Assembly: GCA_022818135.1 (NCBI GenBank)
Contig: JAFMSR010000002.1
Coordinates: forward strand, 40,313,759 to 40,377,758
Source: Saxidomus purpurata
Lineage: Eukaryota > Mollusca > Bivalvia > Venerida > Veneridae
Length of the DNA: 64,000 nt
Direction of reading: 5' to 3'
Positions within the stretch are counted from its first letter, which is position 1. The number at the start of each line of letters is the position of its first letter. The translations under genes were made by a program, and so were the position numbers. The notes under the pieces are model-generated. The model was not told where the DNA came from. It made no database searches and saw nothing but the letters and a program-made list of their open reading frames with translations. This document shows positions 35,607 to 47,484 of this stretch, in pieces.

Positions 35607-37119
35607 TTACATTATAAAAGTAGTTATCAAATATTTGTCACTTTAGTATAAAACAAGAAAGGCATATAAACAATGTTTTAGATAGTGTGAATAGAACATG
35701 GTTCGATCATTATCCTATCAGTAAAAATAAGTTCAAGTGATCCTTGGATTAAAAAAAAAAAATGCTGACTATGAATTGACCTGCGGAAAATGAATTGTTT
35801 TGTAACCTGCCAAATATCTCACATAGTCATAGTTTGTAGCTAAGTTTGAACCGTTTTGAATATGGAGGTATAAAAACTGCCTACACGGATTGTTCGTGTC
35901 AGAACTATATTACTAAAAGGATTTAATATTTTTGTATAAACACATAAACACATACAGTTTAAATTTGCCTACAAGGATATCGTATTGATAGAATTACCTG
36001 TACTTGCAAAAGGAAGCATTTGCCACATTGAAGATGAAGTTGTTATCAATATTATTCCGGATATACATGGGGAAAAAATGCATAATTTTCTTGAAATTTG
36101 AACATTCGCCTACATCACCTACCCGGATGTGTCATTAATTTAAAGTTACAGCTTTGCCATCCATAACTAATGCATTACACCTGTTAGAATATCTTTATTT
36201 TCATCTATGCTAGTTTTTTGGGAGGGTAAATTTAATAACTTTAAAAGCATAAATAATAGAATATTTGCAATCATTATTACTTAAGCTAAACGTTCAAGTC
36301 ACAATCGGTAAACCGTTTTGAAAGCTGAGTTGGTAACTTTTCAACCGCCATTGAAATACAATAGCATATATTTTTAATTAGAAAGCGTTAATTGAATAAT
36401 AAAAAAGATCAATAAAAAGATCAATCAAATTAATTGCGTTTCAGTCTTGCTTAATAGTTTGTAATTTTAGTACAAATCGGTACAAATCACTTTAAGTTAT
36501 GTTGTTACCGCAACCTAATGTTACATATTGAGTGTAGAGTAACTATATGCCACTTAATATATTTGCATTATGACTAGCATACATGTTACACATACGTGCA
36601 TTCATCCCTACATGTTGCCATTCTAACAAGAATTATGAGGCAATAAAAGAGTACACAGTACACATGGTCACATGCTATAATTTATATTATGTTATATTAT
36701 ATTACAATATTAAAAAGCCATAATCCATTTAATGCAAGCTGTCAGTTACGTTGAAAAATAATTTTCATAAAATTGACATTCTTATACATAAATATAAAAT
36801 AAAGGCACCAGTTAAAAATAGCAAAAATTAGGTAGTCTGGACTTTTAACGACTAAATGTTCTAAAATACGTTATATACATAAAATTTCAAGGATTTTTTT
36901 ATTTACCAAAATCTGAGAGCGAGCAGTCTTTAATAAACTGTACCGGTCAATAGTTTTGAGTAACATATTTGATAAGAAAACAAGATTAAGTCCGGTTTTC
37001 TTTTATTTTACTATCACTTTATTTAATCTCTTACCAGTACTTCGAAACATAAACCCAATTGTAGCAATGCTTCTGATGCAGACTTATACAGTTTTAAAAC
37101 ATGATTCTTACTAATCCTT
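35607..37119. other. Intergenic, no gene recognised
   Basis: Very AT-rich, including TATATTA runs near 36690. No feature could be supported. Confidence 0.5.
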
Positions 37120-37605
37120 CATGCTTTCGACTTTTGCTCCGCAAAGTCGAAAGACGAAAACACGACAAAATGACACTAGTCAAGTTTTCGTGGTTGAAAA
37201 CACGACAGATAAAGGGCGGACACACAACGTATTAAAACCCGTAAACTTCAAAACTGGACGAAAAAGTACGTTGCCATTTCGCCTTTTGTTTGTCGTGTTT
37301 TTTTTACTTTCCGTCCTGCTATGTCGAAAGGCGAAAACACAACAAAAAAGCTACTTGTCAAATTTTCGTGACATCGACTTTTGTCCGGAAAGGCGAAAAA
37401 CTAAAATTAATAATGAAAACACGACGTATTCAAACTCACCAACTCGAATATTCGACAAATAAAACATCATATTTTCGCACTTTTTGTGTCGTGTTTTCGT
37501 GATTTTTGTCAAGTCCAAAACACGACACAGTTGTTATTGCCGAGTTTTCTTGTTTTCAACTGTTCGCCTATCAAGTCGAAATTACGACATTGCAGAAATT
37601 AACAT
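37120..37605. repeat. Foldback-type repeat rich in GAAAACACGAC / GTCGTGTTTTC
   Basis: The phrase GAAAACACGAC occurs directly (near 37157, 37197, 37411) and inverted as GTCGTGTTTT (near 37292, 37490). Phrases of the form GTCGAAA.GCGAAAA also recur on both strands. Direct plus inverted copies suggest a foldback element. The plus-strand frames here (37121-37462 and others) are biased by the repeat and are not counted as genes. Confidence 0.6.
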
Positions 37606-37792
37606 AGAATGTGTATTTAAAAATCTATTAATGTATAGCATTTCTTACACTCTTAGAGAAGCCTTTTCATATGAGCAATCTTTAAGCATACATCTCTGAC
37701 TGATAACTTTTTTGTATTTACACAATAAACTGTCAGTTTCAAACATTAATTAATTACCAATTACAGTAAACGTACTCGGGATATTCACCAAC

Positions 37793-38080
37793 AACACACA
37801 CACACAATAAAGTTCTTCAGAGTCGACATCTCTTCAATCTGTTGTATAATTGATGAAGCTTTTCTGATCTTTCTTGCATTCATACTGATAACTTGCTTCA
37901 GAGTTCCACTTTGTAAGAAGGAACATAGACATTAAAATGTAAAGACCAAATATTAGCTATAGATATATTGTATAAATAATTAAAGCGCAAGCAATGTATA
38001 AAAGCTTTCAATATCATAAACCAACCCTGTCCGCACTGCCCCTAGCCCCCCCCCCCACCAAAAAAAAAAAACAAAAAAAA
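37793..38080. repeat. Simple repeats: (CA)n and C/A homopolymers
   Basis: A short ACACAC tract lies at about 37793-37807, and a C run followed by A runs at about 38046-38080. No gene lies between the foldback repeat and copy 2. Confidence 0.75.
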
Positions 38081-38252
38081 CAGCAACAAAACTAACGACG
38101 TAAAAATGAACATGCAAACCCAAAACCACTTATGTAATATTTGTATTAAATATTAAGCAGAAGTCAAAAATCATTTTACGCATTGATGTTATCATTATCA
38201 CCGCATCTTTAACAAAAGCACAATTGACATCATCAGTTTAGTTGCATTTTTT

Positions 38253-38795
38253 TTATGTTTTCCTTTTTAGAGATATTGACGACAGCAAAGAGTAACAAGC
38301 TAGCATTAATGCAACGATATTCTTTATCAAGAAGAATATAAGACTGTATGTAATAATTTTCATCTGGATGATAATGTAGAGTCTTACAATAAGGAAAGGC
38401 ATATCTTGGAGGAAAATACCCAAACACGTCGCCAAAATCTCCACACGTTTATCTCCACAGCACAGCGTTATGCAATCAACATTTGAACTGTTTGGCTTTC
38501 GTAGTATTTTTCTCTGCATGAATACTGGAACAAACTGAACGAAACTTGCGGACCACACGACCATGATAGCGATGGTCAGAGAGAAGCTTCCACGGATTTT
38601 ATCTTCGTCGAAGACAGCTAGAAATTCCATAATATCCGCAGCTACAGCAAGGAAATCGATGAAAAGGTCAGCCAACAGATCCCGCGATACTTTACCAGGA
38701 GGCATCAACCACCGACTGAATACAAGAAGATAAATGATTGATTGCTCAATGACGATCACCCACACATCAATGTCCGATGTACCATTCCAGGCATG
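38253..38795 (-). CDS. TMEM26-like: Copy 2, coding exon 3 (residues 245-424, stop)
   Basis: Follows a TTTTCTGCTTTAG acceptor and starts HAWNGTSDIDVWVIVIEQS. It contains SRWLMPPGKVSRD, MEFLAVFDEDKIR, FLQDMPFLIVRLYIIIQMK and a final hydrophobic LIFFLIKNIVALML segment. Ends at TAA (38253-38255). Confidence 0.88.
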   Translation of the reverse strand, partial: HAWNGTSDIDVWVIVIEQSIIYLLVFSRWLMPPGKVSRDLLADLFIDFLAVAADIMEFLAVFDEDKIRGSFSLTIAIMVVWSASFVQFVPVFMQRKILRKPNSSNVDCITLCCGDKRVEILATCLGIFLQDMPFLIVRLYIIIQMKIITYSLIFFLIKNIVALMLACYSLLSSISLKRKT

Positions 38796-40112
38796 CTAAA
38801 GCAGAAAACGATGTTATAACTTTGCAAAAAGATTAATTACAAAAATGTATGTCCCTTGATCTTACAGATACCATAGACAGGTGGAAGGAATTTGTTTTAT
38901 CATATTAAAACCCTTTGATTGATAATGTATATACAGTGTACATTGTAACAAAGAACGCTTGCAATCTGAAATATTAGCAGTTTTGATCGGATAAAGTTGA
39001 CAAGTTTTCAATATTTACCTCATTTATTTCTGAATTTATTAATCGAGTGAAGAAGTTGTACGTACCTTTTCATCATTGACGAAAGCGTCGTATTGGTTTA
39101 ACTGAAGAAGCCATATTGCTGGAATTGTCGAAGCAAGATATATCAGAAAACATGGACACCACCTAGAAATAGAACACGTATGATATCTGACTCGTTTTTA
39201 TAGGTTATTATGTGACAGCTAAATTTGTAGACCGAATTATCTATAACTAATTTTATAAATGTCAACACATGTATAAAAGACAAATAAATGTAATAAAAGA
39301 GTGGTATTTACTAGCGATAAATGTATGACTACTGGAGAAATTAAGTTTATCACCTTTAAATAATGCAGTTACATTGTTGCAAAATAATTTGAAGAATTAA
39401 AAGAAGTAAAAAGGTTAAGCTACATTTTAGGACAGAACATAATATAAATGGATAAAAACTTTGCTGATGTTTCTTACCATGAATTTTCCTTGCCTCCATT
39501 TCTAATTACAACAATCATGCATTCGAAGATGAGGAGGAAGTTGGCAGTCACAAGCAGCCAATAGAGATTTTCGTTATAAACATATGTCACGCGCCATACT
39601 GCCAGAATGTTGTGGCTAATTAGCATCATTCTCACAAAACATGCCAGAAAAATTGAAGAATGATAACCGTACAAAAGATTTGTGTCTAATACTTTTCTCA
39701 TTTTCACGCCTTCCGTATCAATATTATTTTTGTTCGCCTCTTTAACAGTTTCTCGTGGATGCAACTGACTGTCCGTCAGAGAAGGTGTTCCAGGACAAAC
39801 CATGTAGACGCTAGAAGAAACAGGTGCTGATTTAACGACTGGCAATTTGCCAGAATTCTCGACATTGATCCATGAATACGCGTCTGTATTACCGGTGTCA
39901 TTGGCGTCATCACTAATTTCGAAGTCAAATCCGTCGCTTATTCCAGTTTCGTCTTTAACATCATATACACTATTAAAGGGTTGGCTGACTTTGTTGGTCA
40001 AAGAAATGAGATAAGTCGATGATCTGCTGATAGTATCCTCTTCCGGTGTCTTTGACAACGCGAAATTATCATCACAATGTTCAAAATCATTACTGTAACG
40101 GAAGTCCCACAT
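38253..40112 (-). CDS. TMEM26-like: TMEM26-like multi-pass membrane protein, copy 2 (3 exons, 424 aa)
   Basis: Exons on the minus strand are 40112-39478, 39162-39066 and 38795-38253, with GT-AG introns of 315 and 270 bases in phases 2 and 0. The ATG has an in-frame TAA four codons upstream. Residues 1 to about 150 form a polar, acidic, Ser/Thr-rich tail without hydrophobic segments. HNILAVWRV is at 167-175, WCPCFLIYLASTIPAIWLLQ opens exon 2, and SRWLMP is at 271-276. Exon 2 codes only 32 full codons, so the Thr/Ser-rich linker of the other copies is absent. The family has no established biochemical activity; a plasma- or endo-membrane location is inferred from the hydrophobic segments. All splice sites and the frame are intact. 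Confidence 0.87.
39066..39162 (-). CDS. TMEM26-like: Copy 2, coding exon 2 (residues 212-244)
   Basis: A 97-base exon between a CTATTTCTAG acceptor and an AAAAG|GTACGT donor. It encodes the third membrane segment and QLNQYDAFVNDEK, then splices straight to exon 3 with no linker. Confidence 0.85.
39478..40112 (-). CDS. TMEM26-like: Copy 2, coding exon 1 (residues 1-212)
   Basis: Runs from ATG to an ATG|GTAAGAA donor in phase 2. It has a long polar N-terminal tail, then FLACFVRMMLISHNILAVWR and a second membrane segment YWLLVTANFLLIFECMIVVI ending in NGGKENSW. Confidence 0.87.
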
Positions 40113-41176
40113 TATTAATTACCACGAGATCGCATAAGGCTAACACAAATATGTTTCTAACACAAACATATGTTTCAAAATCACTAAATGCAGATGTTAA
40201 TATATCAAAATGTAAAATTTCTTTGGCGTGATAACTTGCGACTTTATTCAATTTGTATAAGATTTCAGTGTAACGGAAATTATGCTAATTCTAAAGATGA
40301 ATACTATGTAGCACTTTGTGCACACCTGATCACATTTAAATAATGCGATAATGCGATTCTGAATATAAATTATGATCGAACGTCTTCAATATCATTATAC
40401 CATAACATAGAGCTGGAAGTGTACCCTTAATCCAATTAGTTCACTATACCAAAACATGTCTTACACTATACTTGCTTTCTATATAAGGCAATACATGTAT
40501 GTAGAAAAGTTATACCGAAAAAATAGAAAACATACTAAGCAGACTTTGTTGGCTTTACATTATCTTTTTACACTCGTTTAAGGTATTGTGGGTCTAATGG
40601 ACACTTTTCCAAATCACATTTACTTAATATTTTTATAATCTGCATCTGTTGACTGATTAGTGTGCAAAATCTAAAGACATTTGACCATTAAATTAAAAAA
40701 TTGTAAGTTTATAAAAAGTGAATCCTACTACTATGCACTGAAGCAGACCGCGTACCCGTAACACTACTTCTGTTATACTTATGAATTCTTACCATACATA
40801 CGCTCTTTGGTCACTTTTTCAGGTATGATAGTTTATATACAGTTCGGAGATCTCAAAGTTTAGACTAAAATCGTTTAGATTTATGGCTGCTTTATTTGTA
40901 CGATACTTTGATTTTACCTATGCCTTTTCTAGATTTGCCTAGCAGTTTATTGGTTTATCGCTTCTTTCTAATTTTTTACCAATATGTGGCTGGTATAATA
41001 TTTGATTATTTCGTGGGATTATTTTAATACAAAACATTTACTGCGGTAGATCTAGTCTTATTCCCTTCGGGTTTATGCAACTTGACTTTGTGCTTTTTTG
41101 GCCTATCAATTTACATTGGTTGTCTCAGAGTTTATACAGACTTTTGTCGGAGAATAGCTCTTCAGCTTGTGTTACT
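40113..41176. other. Upstream of copy 2, no gene recognised
   Basis: AT-rich. It should include the promoter of copy 2, but no element could be named. Confidence 0.45.
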
Positions 41177-41912
41177 TTTTATACGCCCGTTGGAGCGTAT
41201 TATGGGAACACCTGGGGCGGGCGAGCGGTGCCTACAACTTTGTCCGCTCCCTCTACGTCAAACAGTTTTAATTCGATCTTTACCAAACTTTCTGAACATG
41301 TTTGTGGACATAATGTGTTGGCAAAGCACAATAACCAGCCAAATCGTACTAGGCACTTTTAGATTATGACCCTTAGATTATCAAATATATGCCATATTAG
41401 CCTTGTCTGCTATTTAAGTCAAACAGTTTTCATCCGATCTTAAGCAAATTTGGTAAATTATTTTTAGAAATAAAGTCTAGGTCAAGTTCGATTATCACTA
41501 AAACCAGCCAAGGTACATTTGGATTATGGTCCTTGAACTATCGAAAAATGATGATATTAGCCTTGTCAAGTTCGATTATAAGCCAAATCATCCAAGGCAC
41601 TTTTTGATTATGGTCCTTGAATTATTCAAAATTTGCCAAAAAACCTTGTCCGCTCTCCACGTCAACCAGTTTTCGTCCGATCATCACCAAACTTGCTGAA
41701 CATATTTTTGGGCATAATGTCTAGGCCAAGTATGATTACCACTAAAATCGCCCAAGGTACTTTTAGATTATGGCCCTTGAAGTATCGGAAAATGATTTTA
41801 TTAGCCTTTTCACCTCTATAATTACCCTTGTCCACTCTATAATTCAAGCAGGTTTAACAAAACTTAAGAGCTGACAGATACTGAGTTAAGCCTCCATGAC
41901 GGGCGTATTTTG
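41177..41912. mobile_element. TIR element with internal tandem repeats
   Basis: The left end reads ATACGCCCGTTGGAGCGTAT and the right end, in reverse complement, ACAAAATACGCCCGTCATGG. These share ATACGCCCGT as a terminal inverted repeat (41181-41190 and about 41898-41907). Inside, diverged units of about 160 bases repeat, with the phrase TTTAGATTATGGCCCTTGAA at about 41357, 41517, 41599 (short unit) and 41760. No transposase is present. Bivalve genomes carry similar non-autonomous elements; this is recognition of style, not a database match. Confidence 0.65.
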
Positions 41913-42843
41913 TGACAGTTTTGTACTCTTGTTATTTGTTAATACTATCCGACAACAAATAAAATTATTCATATTGTATAAAACTTGTCATGTTATAAAC
42001 TACATGTAGTTTCAAAGGATGAAATGATAAGAATGGACCAATAACCGAGAAGCTTCTGATGAGAGAGTATAGGAAAGTTACCGCCCTTAACTTGTCAATA
42101 AATTTAAAACATAGTTTTAGAGCTGAAAGCTCTTGCTGGACATTAATCCCCATGTCGTATGATGAGGCTGTTAAGAACATGCTTATTAAAGCTCACAATG
42201 CACAATTATATGAAAATCGTACAAGATATGTCAAATTCACTAGTCCCGATGAAATAGTGAACATGAAAAAAGGAACTAAAGGTGCAGTCCGTCCATCGAA
42301 AGAGTTACAACTTGAATAATGTCTGAATGTTTTATACATTCTTAACTGATTTATCAGTTTTTCAATCATAAACGCTTCACTGGCCGCTTCACTGTGTTTA
42401 GTTAACTAGATGGCGAAAAGTATTTTAGATGATTGACATATTCATTTGTACGATTTATATGAGATAGACTTAACCGACAAGGAAGGTACTTTAAGTTCAA
42501 CATTGTATGCAGAAATGAATAGAACTGTGTCAAACAGATGTAAATTCGCTAGGGTTGGCCTTCTTGAACAGCATGTAATTAGAACATTATGAATAATTGA
42601 CATTTTTTTCCTTTTTTACAACTAAATAAAAATGGGAAAAACACTAAATGTTTACTTAAAAGTTAAATTTGAAATCTGCTCATCTGGAAATATTATTTTG
42701 TGCAGTAATATTATACTTTTTGGCAAATGTGCCTTTACTCATACATTTGTATGGATAAGGACTCAGTTATTGCTTCGGATAATACCAAATTTATTTGTTT
42801 GTAGCTGTCCAGTGTCACAAATGTAACAAATTGGTTACGTGTC
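41913..42843. other. No gene recognised
   Basis: Short plus-strand frames (42059-42319, 42632-42826) have no recognisable product. Confidence 0.45.
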
Positions 42844-43402
42844 TTATGTGGATTTTCCTTTGCAATGAGGAAGGCGGTAACAAAGTATTGTAAGCCTGTA
42901 GAACAAAAGCATCAATGTAACGATGTTCTTCAGCAAGAAGAATATAAGACTGTATGTAATAAGCTTCACGTGGATGATAATGTAGAGTCGAACAACAAGA
43001 AAAGGTAAATATTGGAGGAAAATGCTCATACATGTCACCACAATCTCCACAACCTTATCACCAAAGTACCGCGTGATCCATTCAACGTCCGGATTGCTGA
43101 CATTTCGAAAGCGTTTCTGTTGCATAAGTATTGGAATAAATTGAATGAAACTGGCCGACCACACAGCCAAAATTACGTAGGTGAGGTACAGGTGTCCTCG
43201 GGCTTCATTCTGATCAAAGACAGCTAGCTAGAAGTTCCATTATATCTGAAGCTATGGCAAGGAACTCGAGAAGAAGGTCAGCCAAGAAATCTCGCGAGAC
43301 TTTACCACGAGGCAGCAACCATCGACTGAATACAATCAGGTAAATGAGTGACTCGTCAATGATGATCACCCAGGTATCGATATTTAGTGTACCCAGGACA
43401 GG
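42844..43402 (-). pseudogene. TMEM26-like: Copy 3, exon 3 remnant
   Basis: Closely matches copy 4 exon 3, including SRWLLPRGKVSRDFLADLLL and SIFLQYLPFLVVRLYIII, where Tyr replaces the Asp of the QD-x-PFL motif. The acceptor is CG instead of AG, and the 4-nt insertion splits the exon into two frames. A TAA stop (42844-42846) remains at the homologous position. Confidence 0.85.
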
Positions 43403-43403
43403 C

Positions 43404-44947
43404 GGTGAAAATACAAACAAACTTTGTTTATTCAGTAACTGACTGAGTAAAACACAATAAAACTGTGATAGAAAAAGTATCACGTCGGACCTTTACTTAA
43501 ATAGATCATTGCAAAGTTCTCATGCATTTTTATGAAACAAAGTAAATGTCTTATGTTAAGATGCAAGTTGTCTTGTAAACTGAGTGTCCTGTCTTGTTCA
43601 AATTGATTTCTATCTTCTCAAATAATTGTGTTATCTTTTTTTTAATAAACTCACGTCAAACGTGGACAAGATGACATAACGCTTAAGAAGAAATGAAAAT
43701 GTCATCGTTGAATACAAAGTTGATGTTTAAACAACAAAAAACTGTCGACTACTTTCTAAACGTTTACAGTTACAAACAAAAGCAACAACCTTTGGACTTT
43801 TTTAAAGCTACACATTGAACAGTTATGTAAACCTACGCTTAAGTTTTGGTGGGCCGCAATAATCCGCAGCTCTTTATAGTGCTACTTCACGAAAAAATTT
43901 GATAATGTTGTTTCATCTTTAACAATCATAATGCCTTTAAAAAAATAAATTATCCTGGTCCTTCCAAAAATCGAGGATGAAGACTGTTGTGCTGTTCCTT
44001 TATACAAATTCACAGTCATAACATGTAAACAGACAGAAACCTGAAAACTTTTTTCGATTTTCCATGAAATCATTATTCAGCTTATTCCAAAAGAAACAAT
44101 CTAAACCATTCGTTTTCCTACTCGTCTGGTTTTGGAATCCGCATTTATGAAAATAGTTTTTAATCGAGAATACAGATATTGCGTCATCAACAAAAGGCCA
44201 ATGTTGCGAAAATCAGAATTATCCTTTATGCTTGAAAATATTTTCGAAAAAATCGTCAAACATAATGACAATTTCAAATGAAGAGATGTAAGCAACTCCT
44301 TTTAAAGAGCGTCTTAAGATCTCTGTAAGGTCTACATCATCCACCATTTAAAGGGAACAAAAAAGCATTGTTTCCCCTTAGTACCCTCAAACTCAAAGGG
44401 CCATCGATATTTGTAAAACGTCATAAATAATCTATTTTTGACAGAAAATCGTGGCATTCGCCATCAAATCTCTCACATGAAGTGCAAAAAATACCAACAA
44501 AATACAAATTCAATGAATGGCAAAATGCAGAAATATCATTTAGGCGTCAAAAGCAATGTAAAAACACAAATGCGCCACTCATTGATAATTAACTCTGGCC
44601 TGCGCCATCAAATCTCTCATATGAATTGCGCACGCATTGTGTAAATTTGCCGGGAAATAGATAATTAGAAAGAGAGCCCAATCCAAGTGATAAACAAATA
44701 ATTTGTGAAAATATTAGCAACTGATTTATGAATTTGACAAATTGGATAGTCTATGTGGTATGGAATACTGCATAAATAATAGAACAAACATAATACTGTG
44801 GAAAACAAGGGACATACTTGACATACACATATAAACACACATACAAAGTTCGGATGACAAGGCGAGACATATGTGAAATAAATAGCATATTTTATTAACT
44901 TCCCGAAAATGTGTACTTGGTCCTGCGACAAAAACATAAATAATTAC
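43404..44947. other. Intron 2 of copy 3, no further gene
   Basis: A phrase GCCATCAAATCTCTCA occurs twice in direct orientation near 44458 and 44602. The other frames (44101-44295, 43882-44073, 44438-44644) are not recognisable. The intron is 1.5 kb against 128 bases in copy 4, so it has grown or been inserted into. Confidence 0.5.
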
Positions 44948-45230
44948 CTCATCTGATACGTTGGTCGTTGTAGATGTTGTTAATAATACGCTCCTATTTG
45001 TTTCGTTTTCAGTTGTAACTGGTAATAAGTATGTTGTAAAGTTTGCCGTAACATTCGCTGGAAATGGTGTTGTCATATTTTGTACTGATAAAGATGTTGT
45101 CGGGGCCGTTTGATATGGAGTAGTTGTTGTCCACTTGCCTGGATTTACATAACGGTCGTACTGGTTCAGCTGAAGAAGCCATATCACTGGTAATGTCGAT
45201 GCCAGGTATATTAGAAAGCAGGGACACCAC
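44948..45230 (-). pseudogene. TMEM26-like: Copy 3, exon 2 (intact exon of the pseudogene)
   Basis: Bounded by a CATTTTGCAG acceptor and a GAG|GTAATT donor identical in form to copy 4. Encodes WCPCFLIYLASTLPVIWLLQ and a Thr-rich linker with NMT, NVT and NET sequons. It is 16 codons shorter than exon 2 of copy 4. Confidence 0.8.
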
Positions 45231-45451
45231 CTGCAAAATGCCATAGTATTCTCATTTGTTTTATCATTCAAAAGTAACGTAAAACACTACCGGCGCTTTG
45301 TTTTTGTTTTCCTTTGGAATAGAATAATATAATACATTAAACAATTATTTCTGGCCGCGTGAAGGGCTTGTATGCCCTACTATAGATTTTTCATACAAAA
45401 TATTTTTAGTAAATATTAATAATTTAAATTCACACAAATCTATATCATTAC

Positions 45452-46058
45452 CATGAATATTCCATTACTGCATTTCTTGTTATAGCGATCAGACCTTCTA
45501 ATATTAGAAAGTAGTTTGCAAACACAAGAAGCCAGTATCTGTCATCGTTGTTTGCGACTGTTACACGCCATACCGCCAGGATGTTGTGGGCAATCAATAT
45601 CAGTCTTACGAAAAATGCCATGAAAATCGGACCTTTATTACCTAAAGTAACTTCATATCATATTCTTTGTCCCTTTTCTCCCCGTTCATTTAATTTATTT
45701 CATCCCCTATTTCATTTTTATCCCCTTTATCTTTTCCTTTTTGAAATGATTGGACATGTCTCAATAAAGTTTTCTGTGAGAGTCCAAGATAGGTGCTAGA
45801 ACTTGGATTTGGCATCGATTTTGTCTCTGGTAGACTGCAAACATCATCTGTCCTTCAAGGTTGTGCATCTACTTCATCATTATCCGTAACCTCAGCTACG
45901 ATTAAGCATTCATCATCATTACTTCTTCCAGACCCATCACAAATACCAGTGACTTGGCTTACTGGCCGATTATAAAACCTGAGTCCATCGCGACCCTGTA
46001 CTCTCTGAATAATGAGACCATGTTCCTTGGGATATTTAGGTTGATTAGTCCACATCAT
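45452..46058 (-). pseudogene. TMEM26-like: Copy 3, exon 1 remnant
   Basis: Starts MMWTNQPKYPKEHG and aligns with copy 4 over SRPVSQV / NRPVSQV, IVAEV, and GLSQK…LLRH. It is broken by the two stops and the 1-nt deletion. The first membrane segments (AHNILAVWRVTVANNDDRYW) and the donor ATG|GTAATG survive. Confidence 0.82.
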
Positions 46059-46830
46059 TAAACTTTCGCGGTTTGGAAATATTTTGACGTGAATAACTTG
46101 AAAATATATCTAATTCCTGTGAAATCACTCCAAATGATAACACTTCTAAAAGCGCGGTAGCAGTTGAACAAATTTATTTTTAAACATATACGATGCAAGT
46201 TCGCAGTTTGAAATTCATGTTAAATCCTGAAATGTATAATACTATTTGCACCATTGAACGCATTGAAATGTTTCAGTCATAATTCATGTGCTCATACGTC
46301 ATTATAATGATGCTGAATGCATTTTTATTATACTTTTGGTGAAAATTTTATTGACACATATTTTGTCATAACAATTCAGTTTTGCCGTTTTAAAATTCAT
46401 TAACATTCATATTTTTAAAACCTTTAAATGTAGTCAGGGATGTGTATTAAATACTAGACATAGGAGAAAGACTTTAACATTAATTAGTTAAACGTTTGAC
46501 AAAGCGTATAATCATGGATACTATTGTTTGTAATTGTGCTTATTAGGTCCACCATCCTCTAAACAGGCTATAATCGGTACGACCCGTCAACGGATAATAA
46601 GTAAAGAATGAAATATATAACTGCAAACAATGTTTTAAACAACCTGTACAATTTAGACCTCAATTAATTTTATTAAAAAGATTAAAACGCTACAAAAGAA
46701 TCAAAATGACATCTGCAATGTTTCGTATTTTTTTCTTTAATTGGCATGCTCAATCTTTACTGAACGATACATATCTTTTCTTGTACTGAATAGGTAATGT
46801 CTCCTTCCGACTGTAATAAACACTTCAGTA
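46059..46830 (-). promoter_or_regulatory. Upstream region of copy 3, conserved with copy 4
   Basis: Matches 55643-56300 in order: TTAAATCCTGAAATGT, TTTGCACC, CGCATTGAAAT, ATAATTCATGTGCTCAT and ATAATGA.GCTGAATG. It is therefore duplicated with the gene and may include its promoter. No core promoter motif is identified. The GTGCTTATTAGG repeat lies within this copy but not in the copy 4 counterpart. Confidence 0.4.
46531..46586 (+). repeat. Dispersed repeat (GTGCTTATTAGGTCCACC family), copy b
   Basis: Same phrases and order as 19734-19792. Its absence from the paralogous upstream region of copy 4 suggests insertion after the duplication. Confidence 0.5.
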
Positions 46831-47484
46831 CACTAACTATATTTAGTTTTCAAGTGTTCAGTACAAGAAGATGATAGTTATTGAACTAAGGTTGTTCTGA
46901 TAGGATAACCTTGTCATAAGATAGTCTATTTGTTAATGTTACTAAATTAAGATTTAGATTGCTTTAAAACATTATTCATATATTCACTTTTTTTAGATTA
47001 TTTTGATCACGTGATTCAAACCTGATATTTCAGGCTGATTTTCTTTTTCTTTTACAAAACTACCATAAAAAAATAAACATGTACGTTATTTCGAAATATT
47101 TCATTCTCGACAACGTAAAACTTTGTTGAACCGCCAAGTTGATTTTATATAGTATCAGAAGTTTGCAACACGTCTCACTACAAAAAATCTTCTCTATCTA
47201 ATGTTGGTTTTTGCATAACTCATATCTGATTTACATATATTCAATGCTGCAAAAGTCATTTCAGATTTACATTTTGAAATGACGAATGCATTAAAACTCG
47301 GTGATTTATCAAAATTTGCTGACACAGTAAGTGTGACACCTATCCCGTTGATTCCTTATATAACACTAAATAAAAGCAAATTGACACACTTTAATTTGTT
47401 ATTACTTCGTACATTTGAAAGAGTCCAAGCCAATAGCTTCCTCTTTGAAGAATTATAATATTTTGATAGTTTGCTATAACATGT

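Larger units (their letters stand above)
42844..46058 (-). pseudogene. TMEM26-like: TMEM26-like copy 3, decayed duplicate of copy 4
   Basis: All three exons align with copy 4 in order and at high identity, but the gene carries at least five lesions. Exon 1 has in-frame stops at 45855-45857 (TGA) and 45690-45692 (TAA), and a 1-nt deletion near 45642-45646 relative to copy 4. The splice acceptor of exon 3 has changed from AG to CG (43403-43404). Exon 3 carries a 4-nt insertion (43222-43230, a repeated CTAG) that shifts the frame after MELLA. Exon 2 is intact with good splice sites. Translation from an internal ATG after the exon 1 deletion could give a shorter start, but the acceptor loss and the exon 3 shift would still break the product. 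It may be transcribed, but the full protein cannot be made. Confidence 0.85.

Noticed and set aside
37121..37502. Two overlapping plus-strand frames of 70-113 codons
   Set aside because: They fall in the GAAAACACGAC repeat and owe their composition to it.
42059..42319. 86-codon plus-strand frame upstream of copy 3's 3' end
   Set aside because: No recognisable domain or splice context; treated as chance in a repeat-flanked interval.
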